This document shows, in pieces, positions 8,301 through 14,618 of a stretch of DNA of 27,055 nucleotides. The notes under the pieces are model-generated. The model did no database searches and had not been told where the DNA came from. It worked only from the letters and a program-made list of their open reading frames with translations. The stretch's first letter is position 1. Each line of letters begins with the position of its first letter. This DNA is from a virus: positions 1 through 27,055 of the IMG/VR virus record IMGVR_UViG_3300044835_000092, one strand, 5' to 3'. Position numbers and translations under genes: made by a program.

Positions 8301-8653
8301 ACCTTCATGATCGAGCCAAGGCCGCCGCCCTTTTTGCCCGCTTTCTCCGCTTTCTTGGCGAAGGCGTCGAGCCCGGTCGATCCAGCAGCCGCCTTCGCCC
8401 CGGCCTTTTCGGCCGCGTCACCGAGCTGGTCGACCGGGCGCTTCGCCTGCCGGGCCTGCGTGCCCATTTTGTCGGCGGCCTTGCTAGCCCGATCCGCACC
8501 GGCCGCGAACTCCTCGCCGCCCTTGGCTCCGGACTTGCCCATCTTGCCGACGGCGTCTTCCACCGACTTGAGGCGGGCCTCGATCTTGGTGAGCGCGGCG
8601 GAGATGTCGTCTTGGAGAGATGCGGAGATCCGCAACTCGTCGCCCTCGGCCAC
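5303..8653 (-). CDS. Tape measure protein
   Basis: A protein of about 1,116 residues, the longest tail gene. It sits right after the chaperone genes. The N-terminus is a charged coiled coil (to residue about 90), followed by an Ala/Gly-rich hydrophobic stretch (108-170) and further hydrophobic segments near residue 595 (IGWIILAIIAVIAAIWLLW). Residues about 745-860 contain tandem Trp-rich units of the type FWNWLQPIL, spaced about 40-50 residues apart. The C-terminus has GEHGPEPLVQNGRVTG (residues about 972-988), a motif frequent in tape measures. It sets tail length and forms the inner rod. The GTG at 8653 is preferred because AGGAGG lies five bases before it; a GTG at 8659 in the same frame lies too close to that site. 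Confidence 0.95.
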   Translation of the reverse strand: MAEGDELRISASLQDDISAALTKIEARLKSVEDAVGKMGKSGAKGGEEFAAGADRASKAADKMGTQARQAKRPVDQLGDAAEKAGAKAAAGSTGLDAFAKKAEKAGKKGGGLGSIMKVFKFAGMVSGAFALAGGISALGAGAVIAIGGLAPLVGVLGGVLPIFAAAKLSMLAFTLAAVAMKPTLDGIKKQFTDLGPIIAKGGLQSGLDYFSKSLKGLVKVSGTGLSGLGAEMGQTARSAGDLAKSAPFLDQVSKIFSGLRPIVGSVSQGLLFLVKAVLNVVQAGIPAAQGMGEAFKWVASSLAIWTKAQLDNGNLTKFITQAWLLLLRVIGVAVDIFIGVFNIFKVGAGYAGDMGKSIEAAAYSFRLWTTSAAGQSKINAYFQQSLPALHEMGKLLGDVAGALGHLGGNQNIAPLLAQIRSEFLPALEGLIQKLSGQGGLGPALIDAATQLAKLFTGLNFSAMTMFVQGIAGIVSGLVWLSANVPGAGFAISALLGTMLGFKLLAPVWTLVGKGASAFSWMGTALAGTEKLSIAQKLFAGGARLLSLGFVKVGGAIVGTVIPAIKAFAMAGLGALKSLTIALFTTPIGWIILAIIAVIAAIWLLWTKCAWFRDAVMAVWKAIQVAAIAVWNALIAAGKAVFTALKTAFEAIGNAAVAVWDAIKTAWNATVNFIIMVAMWIWDHGLKQVVTIIVTAMSIAWSIIKGIVQVAIYIIIAIIVFLAVQAKAMWDQLVMGAEYAWSIITGAAAAFWNWLKPILQAIGDFFVFIFTWASNTVSTFWTNIQAGAAVVWDWITQRISDFWGWLQPILAAIGSFFGGVWDWIVQKATDAWNFIMQPINAFWNWLQPILAEMQLIGSAVWLVISTKASELWANIKQGWSNLTGWLSGIFNTIGKAGSGLWDGISAAAGHVGDFIKGVWNGLVGIVKGAWNFIAKGWNSIPSITVPSWIPGIGGKTFGLPKLPTLWHGGEAPGGAAIVGEHGPEPLVQNGRVTGMVGLNGPEITGIPKGGYVVPNLRTLSSLPGLAKTLPAGVAAAVARSVPGYSGALGAPSGGSGGGSSSALAAQVGRLANAVGNQLPQITINGNGKSIHEEVLDAMRTINRERDASSKYSYGGRR
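6104..6410 (-). repeat. Imperfect internal repeats of the tape measure gene
   Basis: A 22-base segment at 6104-6125 is repeated exactly at 6224-6245, 120 bases (40 codons) away, and a diverged third copy begins near 6381. They encode the WNWLQPIL-type units. The pattern suggests growth of the tape measure by duplication of a helix unit. Confidence 0.75.
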
Positions 8654-8682
8654 GCCCACCTCCTCATCCTCGCGTCACGGGT

Positions 8683-8698
8683 GCGCTGATCGTCCCAT
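8683..8698 (-). promoter_or_regulatory. ATGSGACGATC-like element before the tape measure gene (copy D)
   Basis: On the minus strand this site reads ATGGGACGATCAGCGC, which matches copy A (ATGCGACGATCGGCGC) at 14 of 16 positions. It lies downstream of a terminator-like hairpin and about 30 bases before the tape measure start, so it could be a -10 region that restarts transcription. No inverted repeat like that of copies A and B stands in front of it. Confidence 0.4.
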
Positions 8699-8744
8699 CG
8701 CCGAGGACCGATCCCCGCCAGGCGCGCCACGGCTGGACAGACGA

Positions 8745-8778
8745 AACGGCCGGTCGGGATGGGTACCGACCGGCCGTT
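8745..8778 (-). terminator. Terminator-like hairpin between chaperone and tape measure genes
   Basis: A perfect 13-bp inverted repeat (arms 8745-8757 and 8766-8778, loop of eight bases), very GC-rich. On the minus strand the stem is followed by TTTCGTCT, a weak T tract. It lies about 50 bases after the end of the chaperone extension, so it may reduce read-through into the tape measure gene or protect the upstream mRNA end. The rest of the gap 8654-8828 shows no gene. Confidence 0.65.
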
Positions 8779-8828
8779 CCTGCTTCCCCGTATCCAACGC
8801 CCGCCATGGCGCTCAGGATGAGGTGATC

Positions 8829-9083
8829 TTACTTCCTGCGAGACGCCGCTCTCTCCGCATCGGCCTCTTTTCGCTTGTCTTCTTCAACAATCTGCGTCGC
8901 GGCGATGCGCACGAGCATCTCGAACTCGTCGCCACCGTCGCGGAGCAGCGCCACCGGGTCCTGCTTGAAGACCCGTGCGATCCGTGCCGCGTGGATCACC
9001 CGCTGGTCCTGCACCAGGTGCTCGATGGCTTCCAGCGTGGCGGCGGCCCGGATCGGATTTACGCCGCTGCTCAGCGAGTAGGG
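8829..9083 (-). CDS. Tail assembly chaperone, second frame (probable -1 frameshift extension)
   Basis: This frame is open from just after a TGA near 9098 and encodes about 84 residues, mostly helical and charged at the end (RVIHAARIARVFKQDPVALL, then EEDKRKEADAERAASRRK). It has no ATG and no ribosome site; the first GTG (9014) would discard a third of the reading frame. The frame is -1 relative to the upstream chaperone gene and the two overlap for only a few codons at its end. In most tailed phages the gene pair before the tape measure is expressed through a programmed frameshift (lambda G/GT, P2 E/E'), so I read this as the GT-type extension. A likely slip site is the Pro codon in GGACCCT (9080-9086), where CCT can re-pair as CCC. 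Confidence 0.72.
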   Translation of the reverse strand, partial: PYSLSSGVNPIRAAATLEAIEHLVQDQRVIHAARIARVFKQDPVALLRDGGDEFEMLVRIAATQIVEEDKRKEADAERAASRRK

Positions 9084-9664
9084 TCCGCGTCCTCATCCTC
9101 TTCCAGCCCCGTGGACCCTTCGGCCCATCCGGCGCCGGTCAGCACGCGAGTACCGGCCTTGACCAGGTACGCGTCCCCGGTGAACAGCTTGCGCAGAGCA
9201 CCTTCGGCGTCCATCGCGCCGAACACGCGCAGCAGGTCGGTGTCCTTGAACGTGAGGACGTTGCCGTCGATGTCCTCGATCACCTTCCACTCGTCGGTGG
9301 CGACGTTGCGGACTTCGATGCGCTCGGTCGTGTTGACCAGCACGGCGGTGTGCAGGATGCCCTGGTCCACGTCGAGGCCGCTGGCGTTGTTCGAGCGGCG
9401 GGCCACCGGCGGCAGAGCCTTGCGGTTCCAGCGCTGGATGTCCTTCGAAGTGATGTCGGCCGAGCAGATCAACCGGATCCGGCCGCCCGGGGCGTCCACG
9501 ATGGTGGAGATGGGGGCGGTCTGCTCGCTGACCGCTTGGCGCAGCAGTTCGAGGGTGTCGAGTTCCGGGCCGGGTTCGTCGACCAGGGACCGCGCCGAGT
9601 AGGACGGGTCCGGTCCGCTGTCGCGGCTGGTGCTCATATCGAAGGTCGTGCGGGGGTCGGTCAT
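9071..9664 (-). CDS. Tail assembly chaperone, first frame
   Basis: A protein of 197 residues starting MTDPRTTFDMSTSRDSG, located between the tail tube and the tape measure, the usual place of the G-type tail assembly chaperone. Its middle has a compact beta-rich region (GRIRLICSADITSKDIQRWN, then GILHTAVLVNTTERIEVRN) and it ends in a very acidic tail (GLEEDEDADPTR). The role would be to coat the tape measure before tube polymerisation. The ATG at 9664 follows a purine-rich leader with GGGAG about 12 bases upstream; the frame continues open to 9808 but that part is the hairpin region and reads as low-quality sequence. The final codons overlap the second frame and probably hold a -1 frameshift site. 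Confidence 0.82.
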   Translation of the reverse strand: MTDPRTTFDMSTSRDSGPDPSYSARSLVDEPGPELDTLELLRQAVSEQTAPISTIVDAPGGRIRLICSADITSKDIQRWNRKALPPVARRSNNASGLDVDQGILHTAVLVNTTERIEVRNVATDEWKVIEDIDGNVLTFKDTDLLRVFGAMDAEGALRKLFTGDAYLVKAGTRVLTGAGWAEGSTGLEEDEDADPTR

Positions 9665-9701
9665 GGTGTTCTCTTTCTCCCGGTTGATGTTGCGCCGCTC
9701 G

Positions 9702-9767
9702 GGCAACGCGGGCCGGGCACACTGGTCAACCGGGAGGCCAACCCCTGTGTGCCCGGCCCGCGTTGCC
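9702..9767 (-). repeat. Perfect 21-bp inverted repeat in the chaperone leader
   Basis: The arms 9702-9722 and 9747-9767 are exact reverse complements over 21 bp, and the 24-base loop can form a further five-pair stem with one wobble. There is no T tract after it. It begins 38 bases before the chaperone ATG. A smaller alternative stem, GTTGC/GCAAC (9689-9693 with 9703-9707), would use part of the same arm, so the two structures exclude each other. Possible roles are an mRNA processing or stability site after the abundant sheath and tube messages, or leader control of the chaperone. Confidence 0.85.
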
Positions 9768-9779
9768 GGAACGTGGAAA

Positions 9780-9811
9780 CCGGTGCCGGGGACGCTCCTC
9801 CCCGGCACCGG
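9780..9811 (-). terminator. Hairpin after the tail tube gene, probable terminator
   Basis: A perfect 12-bp inverted repeat (9780-9791 and 9800-9811, loop of eight bases) starts 13 bases after the tube stop codon. On the minus strand it is followed by TTTCC. It fits a partial terminator or a 3'-end protecting hairpin for the sheath-tube message. Confidence 0.7.
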
Positions 9812-9824
9812 AGTTTCGGGCTGG

Positions 9825-10232
9825 TCAGCCGATCGAGCCGACCGCGAAGGTCAGCTCGTAGTCGGCCGCGTCACCGCTGGACGCGTCGACCTCGGGTTCC
9901 CGGACGCCGATGAGAAGGGCGTTCGGGTAGACCCGGGCCTTGACCCGTGAGGCCCGCAGGTCGCTCTCTGCGGGCTGGATGGACACGGTGGTCCGCCACT
10001 GCCCGACGAGACTGAGCAGCCGGTTGAGGACGTCCTGGTCCCGCAGCGGGTCGTAGGGGCGCGTGAGGGTGAGGTCACCCACTTCCGACGGTGCGGCGAT
10101 GACGTCGGGGACGGTTGAGCCGCCATCCCAGACCTTCGTGGCGTCTGAGGTGACCTCGCCGCCGGACTTCTGTGCGAACGGCGTGGTGATGCCGTCGACC
10201 GTCACGAGGAATTGCCTCTGTGCAGCCTTCAT
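9825..10232 (-). CDS. Tail tube protein
   Basis: A protein of 135 residues directly after the sheath gene, the standard place for the tube in contractile tails. It starts MKAAQRQFLVTVDGI, has an open loop region (GGEVTSDATKVWDGG) and then strands around EVGDLTLTRPYDPLRDQDV and a central helix with VLNRLLSLVGQW. The C-terminal half ends in beta structure (ADYELTFAVGSIG). This matches the two-sheet beta fold of gp19/FII-like tube subunits in length and layout. The tube is stacked as hexamers around the tape measure and is wrapped by the sheath. GGAGG lies eight bases before the ATG. The gap to the sheath stop is only 16 bases, so both are probably on one message, followed by the strong hairpins at 9702-9811. 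Confidence 0.9.
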   Translation of the reverse strand: MKAAQRQFLVTVDGITTPFAQKSGGEVTSDATKVWDGGSTVPDVIAAPSEVGDLTLTRPYDPLRDQDVLNRLLSLVGQWRTTVSIQPAESDLRASRVKARVYPNALLIGVREPEVDASSGDAADYELTFAVGSIG

Positions 10233-10248
10233 CGTCGGTGTCCTCCCT

Positions 10249-11724
10249 TCACAGCGCGGCCGTGACAGCGGCCTTGGTCACGGTCAGCTGGACGATCGCG
10301 GCCGTCGCGCTGACCCGGATGCCCAGTTCGGCCAGAACGAGGTTCTGGGCGAGGGACTCCACGGGGTTGAGATCGGAACCGACGTTGACGCGGTAGCCCG
10401 GGTCGAGCACCGTCTCCCCGTCGTCGGCGATGCGGGCGAACAGGCCGCCCGCGTCGGCCATCGGCATCACGATGCCTTCGAGGGTGCCCGCGATCTTGGC
10501 GAGCAGGTGCCCCTTGGCGTCGATGATGCCGAACAGGTAAGGCTCCAACTGCTGGTATGCCATCGTGACGACGCGGTTGACCACGTCGGCGCCGGTGAGC
10601 ATCGCCCAGTTGTCGGTGTCCGCCGAGAGTGACCGCCAGCCGTAGAGGCGGGTGGTGTTGGAGATGGTCCGGATGACGTTGACCTTGCCGTCGTCCAGGT
10701 CTTGCGCGTCGGCGGGGGTGAAGGACTGGTCGGGTCCGACGACGTAGCGGGCGACGGAGTTCTGTCCGGCGGCCGCCTGCCACGGGCCGGTGACCTGTGC
10801 GCGGGCCCGCGCGGCGGCGACGTAGCCCTCGGGGCTGATCGTCTTCGAGCCGCCGAACGCGTCGGGCACGAGGACCCACGGGGCGAACAGCCCGGCGCGC
10901 TTGGCGTCGAGGGTGCTGGCCGTGTCGATCAGGGTGCCCTTGTCGGCGTCGCGTGCCTCGACGAGGATCGCGATCCTGTTGTTGGCGTCGGCGTGGGCGA
11001 TGAGTCCGGCGTGGACTGCCGATCCCATGCCGGGGATGGAGACGGCGCCGTCGCCCAGGCCCATCTCGAATAGGTCGAGCGCGGTGACGTAGTTGGCGGC
11101 GACGACACTGGCCCGGTCGTCGGTCCCGGCGCCGAGGGCGACGGGGCTACTGAGCGCAACGGGGTTGTTCGTCGGCGCGGTGGACGCCGAGCCCGCGTTG
11201 GTCAGCACGATGTAGGGGTCGTTCGCGAGTCGCGAGACGGCCTCTGCCGGGCTGTGCAGGTTGGTGTAGTCCTTCATCAGGACGTCGGTGCCGCTGGCGT
11301 CGGTGAGGAAGATCCGCAGGCGGAACGTGTCTGCGGTGGCTCCGGCGAGGGGCTGGACCTTGATGCGTGAGGACCAGGCGCCCGGGTTGCGGGCGGAGAC
11401 GGTGAGCGTGGTCGGCGGGGTGCTGACCGTCTTGTCCTTGAGGCCACCGGTGAGGGTGCCGGTGGTGGCGGCGCCGCCGACGACGCGCAGGCACCAGGCC
11501 TGTGTTCCGCCTTCCTGGAAGAACATCTTGATGTCTTCATAGAGTGCGCTGTAGGTGGTGGAGTCGCCGAAGTTCGCGGTGAACTCGGCGAAAGACCTGA
11601 CGAGCACCGGCTTGTCCGTGGCGCCGCGCTCCGCGAGTCCTACGGCAAAGTAGGTACTCGCAGGTGCGATAGTGGGCGCGCTTGGACCAGCAACGGCGCC
11701 GGTGATGACGGACACACCCGGCAT
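10249..11724 (-). CDS. Tail sheath protein
   Basis: A protein of 491 residues that is clearly a contractile tail sheath. The N-terminus MPGVSVITGAVAGPSAP leads into PASTYFAVGLAERG and SFAEFTANFGDSTTYSALYE, the typical sheath opening in which the coming strand is followed by a Gly/Phe-rich loop and FFQEGGTQAWCLRVVG. The C-terminal domain includes VVGPDQSFTPADAQDLD-type loops, YGWRSLS and the last strand (AAIVQLTVTKAA) used for linking neighbours. This gene shows that the phage has a contractile tail rather than a siphovirus tail. The ATG at 11724 has GGAAGGGG six bases upstream; the open frame continues to 11757, but those ten extra codons lie in the ribosome-site region. Confidence 0.97.
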   Translation of the reverse strand: MPGVSVITGAVAGPSAPTIAPASTYFAVGLAERGATDKPVLVRSFAEFTANFGDSTTYSALYEDIKMFFQEGGTQAWCLRVVGGAATTGTLTGGLKDKTVSTPPTTLTVSARNPGAWSSRIKVQPLAGATADTFRLRIFLTDASGTDVLMKDYTNLHSPAEAVSRLANDPYIVLTNAGSASTAPTNNPVALSSPVALGAGTDDRASVVAANYVTALDLFEMGLGDGAVSIPGMGSAVHAGLIAHADANNRIAILVEARDADKGTLIDTASTLDAKRAGLFAPWVLVPDAFGGSKTISPEGYVAAARARAQVTGPWQAAAGQNSVARYVVGPDQSFTPADAQDLDDGKVNVIRTISNTTRLYGWRSLSADTDNWAMLTGADVVNRVVTMAYQQLEPYLFGIIDAKGHLLAKIAGTLEGIVMPMADAGGLFARIADDGETVLDPGYRVNVGSDLNPVESLAQNLVLAELGIRVSATAAIVQLTVTKAAVTAAL

Positions 11725-11815
11725 TGCTATCCCCTTCCGATTGACTTGCCAGCCCACGAGCGGCTAGCATTCAAATTAACCTCTGCGCGCCCGCACGCTG
11801 CGCGAATCATCGCAC
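11725..11815 (-). promoter_or_regulatory. AT-richer leader of the sheath gene, with degenerate element copy C
   Basis: This 91-base gap holds, right after the upstream TGA, GTGCGATGATTCGCGC (11800-11815), which matches copy A of the start-associated element at 12 of 16 bases. It is followed by GGTTAATTTGAATGC, one of the few AT-rich stretches in the region, and then the strong sheath ribosome site. A promoter for the highly expressed sheath gene is plausible, but I cannot assign a clear -35/-10 pair. Confidence 0.4.
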
Positions 11816-12085
11816 TCAGACCGAGTCAGATCCGGCCGACTCGCCCGAGTCGGAAGCGGCCTTCCGGCCCTTCGCCGGTGCTGCCTTCGCCGGTGCCGCC
11901 TCATCCGGGGCATCCCCGGGATCGGCCGGAGTCTCGTCGATCACCCACCCCTTGGCCACCACGCGAGTGCCGACCTTGTCCAGCGCGTCCACCTCGACGC
12001 GCTCGTTCCCGCCCAGGGAGTTGCCCGGGACGGTGTAGACGACGGGTGAGTTGCCCGGGTTGTACAACTTGATCTTCGTAGCCAT
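11816..12085 (-). CDS. Small protein with acidic-Ala tail, 89 aa (unknown function)
   Basis: An 89-residue protein starting MATKIKLYNPGNSPVVYTVP. The first 50 residues look like a small beta fold (LGGNERVEVDALDKVGTRVV), and the rest is a low-complexity tail of Ala, Pro, Asp and Ser. I do not recognise a named family. It lies between the putative tail terminator and the sheath, five bases after the former, with AGGAG eight bases before the ATG. Its position suggests a head-tail joining or tail accessory role. The frame is open to 12442, but the upstream part is arginine-rich shadow. Confidence 0.75.
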   Translation of the reverse strand: MATKIKLYNPGNSPVVYTVPGNSLGGNERVEVDALDKVGTRVVAKGWVIDETPADPGDAPDEAAPAKAAPAKGRKAASDSGESAGSDSV

Positions 12086-12090
12086 GGTGG

Positions 12091-12717
12091 CTACTCCTCT
12101 CCTGGGAAGGGAATCGACGGTCCGACGGCGAACGCCGCCGAAGCGAGTTGCTGGACCGTGCCGTAGGCCGGAATGGTGGACCCGTCGTCGATGAACTCCT
12201 CGACGGTGACGTCGACGCTCAGGATCGCGGCGGCGAACGTCCGGCTGCCGTTCGCGCGGATCGGCACCCCGAAGTCCTCGGTGTAGGTGTCCTCCTCGAC
12301 GCGGTAGCCGGTGTCGGTGGTATCCGCCGTCGGGTCCATGACGTTGTTCAAGTTCGGATACTGGAACAGCGACAGGCGCCCGCACACCGCGAGGTTGTCG
12401 CGCCCCTCGGTGGCGCGGTCCCAGTCGGTCCCCTTCGCCCACACATAGACGCGGCAGGCGTAGCGGGAGTGGTACTCGGGCTCACCCAGTGGAGAGATGT
12501 CGCCGGTGCGCACGCTCTTGAGCAGACGGGGGTTCACCACCACGATCGAGGTGTCCTTGATCATCTCCTCGGGAGCGTCGCCGGAGAAGAACCGCACGAC
12601 GTCCGGCATCGCGACCGCGTCGACCTTCCACGCGTCGCGCAGCAGCGGGGTCTTGCGCGGCATCTCCTGGGCGAGGAACCACGCGATGCGGTCGCGGACC
12701 CCGTTCGCGCCTCTCAT
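12091..12717 (-). CDS. Putative tail terminator/head-tail joining protein, 208 aa
   Basis: A protein of 208 residues starting MRGANGVRDRIAWFLAQEMP. Its central part has VVNPRLLKSVRTGDISPLG and a hydrophobic strand YHSRYACRVYVWAKGTDWD, followed by DNLAVCGRLSLFQYPNL, a strand-helix order seen in tail terminator proteins that cap the tail and join it to the neck. The exact family is not recognised, so the role is largely from its place after the neck protein and before the sheath. The ATG at 12717 overlaps the upstream stop by four bases (ATGA). The same frame is open upstream to 12882 but only as shadow. Confidence 0.72.
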   Translation of the reverse strand: MRGANGVRDRIAWFLAQEMPRKTPLLRDAWKVDAVAMPDVVRFFSGDAPEEMIKDTSIVVVNPRLLKSVRTGDISPLGEPEYHSRYACRVYVWAKGTDWDRATEGRDNLAVCGRLSLFQYPNLNNVMDPTADTTDTGYRVEEDTYTEDFGVPIRANGSRTFAAAILSVDVTVEEFIDDGSTIPAYGTVQQLASAAFAVGPSIPFPGEE

Positions 12718-12980
12718 TCGACTCGCTCCGGCCAGTGCCAGGTGCCACCCTGGTTCTGGGTGAAGTCGGCCATCACGCCGCCCTCGTCGCTCAGGGAGCG
12801 GAAGAACTGGCCTGTCGGGTTGAGCACGCACAAGCCGACCTCGTAACCGAGGCCGACCTCCGTGACGACGGCGGCGCGGCACTGCGCGGCATACGCCTGG
12901 GAGCCGTCCTCGCGAACCGGGGTCCCGAAACTTACATAATGGACAATTCGACCAATGCTCGGCTTCTGTTCGCTGGTCAT
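12714..12980 (-). CDS. Conserved small phage protein of the neck region, 88 aa
   Basis: An 88-residue protein starting MTSEQKPSIGRIVHYVSFGT. The middle and end contain YAAQCRAAVVTEV and EVGLCVLNPTGQFF, then GGTWHWPERV. I know proteins with the IGRIVHYVSxGTPV...GGTWHWPE layout from several actinobacteriophage and prophage genomes, where they are called hypothetical. The function is unknown; a small beta-rich fold is likely. It starts with an ATGA overlap with the neck gene and ends with an ATGA overlap with the next gene, so translation of the three is probably coupled. Confidence 0.78.
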   Translation of the reverse strand: MTSEQKPSIGRIVHYVSFGTPVREDGSQAYAAQCRAAVVTEVGLGYEVGLCVLNPTGQFFRSLSDEGGVMADFTQNQGGTWHWPERVE

Positions 12981-13483
12981 CGACTCTTCCTCGCGCTCAC
13001 GGTCGACCGGCCGGACACGATCCACGACTTGAGCGCGGACGCGACGGCGCCTTCCTTCTGGATCTGCTCGGTGTCCCACAGCGGGCGGGCGGGAATGCCC
13101 GCACGCGGCGCCCCGTAATGCTGGAACGCGGCGTACTTCACGCCCGTACCGGCGTCCATGTCGTGCGGGCCGATGCGCTCGATCCCCATCGGCCGGTCGG
13201 TCACCGACCGCATGAGCGTCGTGGTCCTGATCAGGGTGTCGCCGGTGTACCCCTCGCTGCGCTTCTGCTGCAACGTGGACGGATTCAGTTCCCGCCACGG
13301 CGTGCGCCACCGCTTGCCCTGTGTCCCGAACTGCTCCCGGTTGCCGTCGGTGAACCAGTCCAGAAACGCGTTCCACGCCGATTCGACGTTGCCCGCGCGG
13401 GTCTTCATGTCCTGGATCTTCTTCTTCGCCTGCGCGAACGTCCGGCCGTCCAGTTTGAAATCGAGCGCCGCTGTCGCCATCAC
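12977..13483 (-). CDS. Phage virion morphogenesis/neck protein (HK97 gp10 or gpG-like)
   Basis: A protein of about 168 residues. It starts with a beta strand (ALDFKLDGRTFAQAKKKIQD) and a helix, then FGTQGKRWRTPWRELNPSTL, then GDTLIRTTTLMRSVTDRP and GVKYAAFQHYGAPRAGIPAR, ending in basic sequence. The pattern W..L.PST...K, L..T..L..S and A.FQHYG..... .PAR is that of the phage virion morphogenesis family (PF05069) and the related gp10-like neck proteins. It would help to finish the tail or the head-tail joint. Two starts are adjacent: GTG at 13483 and ATG at 13480; the ATG forms TGATG with the stop of the connector gene, and either is possible. Confidence 0.85.
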   Translation of the reverse strand: MMATAALDFKLDGRTFAQAKKKIQDMKTRAGNVESAWNAFLDWFTDGNREQFGTQGKRWRTPWRELNPSTLQQKRSEGYTGDTLIRTTTLMRSVTDRPMGIERIGPHDMDAGTGVKYAAFQHYGAPRAGIPARPLWDTEQIQKEGAVASALKSWIVSGRSTVSARKSR

Positions 13484-14076
13484 ATGGCCAGGTAGTTGTT
13501 ACGAAAACTGCTCAATGCGCGGATCTCAAGATCAGAGAAGCGCAGCGGAGTCCTCGCGGGGAGTTTCTGACCGTCGGTGCCGCGCGCGGTCATCGTGTCA
13601 TCGTGCATGTTCTCCATGGTCAAGGACGCTTTTTCCAGGATCGCGATCCGTAGCGCCTCGATCGGCCCCCAACCGGGCAGGTAGGTGAGCACGACGGCGT
13701 CGAGGTTGCGTTCGTTGATCGAATAGCCCCCCGCGAAGGAAGGCCACTGTCCCGAGGAGACGGCGGCCGGATCGAACCGGTGCACGTAGCCCCGGGGTTT
13801 CGACCACGGGGGCGCCAGCGGATGGTCATCGTCGACGGTGACACCGTCGATCTCGACGACCTGGAACACCGGGTAGCGGGTCATGACGACCCCGCGCGGG
13901 GTGATCGGAGCCAACTCCTGGAACGGAGGCCGGGGACTGATCGGGGCGTCGTAGAGCTGGTCCTCAAGGGTCGACTCGACCCCGGCCAGCGTCATCTTCG
14001 CCGCGTCCTTCTGTTCAGGCGACCACTCCGGTGCGGACATGTACTTGTTCAGCTCGTCGCTGTTCACGATGGGCAC
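13480..14076 (-). CDS. Head-tail connector (adaptor) protein
   Basis: A protein of 198 residues starting MPIVNSDELNKYMSAPEWSP from a GTG. The order of parts fits the head-tail adaptor family (HK97 gp6/SPP1 gp15 type): an N-terminal helix, a beta insertion around RYPVFQVVEIDGVTVDDD, then LDAVVLTYLPGWGPIEALRI leading into long helices (ILEKASLTMENM) and a C-terminal helix ending SFRNNYLAM. It would bind as a ring under the portal. AGGAGG lies six bases before the GTG at 14076, and the upstream gene stop is inside this site. Placement after the capsid-proximal genes and before the neck protein supports the call. Confidence 0.82.
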   Translation of the reverse strand: MPIVNSDELNKYMSAPEWSPEQKDAAKMTLAGVESTLEDQLYDAPISPRPPFQELAPITPRGVVMTRYPVFQVVEIDGVTVDDDHPLAPPWSKPRGYVHRFDPAAVSSGQWPSFAGGYSINERNLDAVVLTYLPGWGPIEALRIAILEKASLTMENMHDDTMTARGTDGQKLPARTPLRFSDLEIRALSSFRNNYLAM

Positions 14077-14086
14077 GGCTTGCCTC

Positions 14087-14605
14087 CTAACTCAGCACGT
14101 AGAGGTCGCCGCTGGTGACGTCCATGTACAGGTCACCAGCGGCTGAACCGGGTACGGAGGTGGGTGCGCCGGACCCGGTGAAGATCTTCGTGCCGCGCGC
14201 GCCGTCGGCACCGGCCGCGCCGGTCGAACCTGTCGGCCCGGTCGCTCCCGTCGCGCCGGTGGCGCCTGCGGTGCCCTGCGGTCCCGCCGAGCCGGTCGCA
14301 CCGGTCGCACCCGTATCGCCCTTCGGGCCCTGGAAGGCGACGCCGGATCCGTTGGGCGGGAACGCGGTGCCGTCCCAGATGTAGAGCTTGCCGTCCGCGT
14401 TGACCAGGTAGCCCTTGCCCGCGTCGCCCGATCCGAGTCCGCTGGGCAGCGCCGCGTAGGTCGCGGCGCTGCCCGCGATGGCGATGCCCTGTCCGGCCGC
14501 GCCGGTGGCGCCGGTGGCGCCAGCGGGGCCGGTCGCACCGGTGGGGCCCTGGGCACCGGCGGCGCCGGTGGGTCCCCGGAGGTTTCCTTGCACTGTCCAA
14601 GCCAC
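14087..14605 (-). CDS. Collagen-like protein with two Gly-X-Y segments, 172 aa
   Basis: A 172-residue protein starting MAWTVQGNLRGPTGAAGAQG from a GTG, with AAAGGA about nine bases upstream. It has two collagen-like Gly-X-Y runs (residues about 11-41 and 91-137, rich in GAT and GPT triplets). Between them is a short beta domain (GKGYLVNADGKLYIWDGTAF), and the C-terminus ends in a cap (AAGDLYMDVTSGDLYVLS). Such proteins form triple-helical fibres. It lies between the capsid and connector genes rather than with the tail fibre genes, so a head fibre, whisker or neck fibre is more likely than a tail fibre. The neighbour at 14619 ends in a similar G-D-x-Y-x-D motif. The function is inferred from sequence type and position. 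Confidence 0.88.
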   Translation of the reverse strand: MAWTVQGNLRGPTGAAGAQGPTGATGPAGATGATGAAGQGIAIAGSAATYAALPSGLGSGDAGKGYLVNADGKLYIWDGTAFPPNGSGVAFQGPKGDTGATGATGSAGPQGTAGATGATGATGPTGSTGAAGADGARGTKIFTGSGAPTSVPGSAAGDLYMDVTSGDLYVLS

Positions 14606-14618
14606 GGAAGTAGTCCTT

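Noticed and set aside
5714-8689. Plus-strand open frame of 991 codons
   Set aside because: It is antisense to the tape measure gene and reads as Asp/Arg/Gly/His-rich low-quality sequence; the opposite strand has clear tape measure features.
8884-9096. Third-frame 70-residue candidate for the second chaperone protein
   Set aside because: It has an ATG, but the translation is Arg/Gly/Pro-rich without any structure; the other frame gives a normal helical protein.
10229-10879. Minus-strand frame inside the sheath gene
   Set aside because: Arg/Gly/His-rich shadow of the sheath gene in another frame.
11735-11760. TTGACT near the sheath start as a -35 box of a plus-strand promoter
   Set aside because: It points away from the sheath gene into the end of the upstream gene, and no -10 box or plus-strand gene follows.
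14150-14590. GC-rich triplet repeats as a CRISPR or minisatellite
   Set aside because: The periodicity is that of Gly-X-Y codons in the collagen-like protein; there are no constant repeats with unique spacers.
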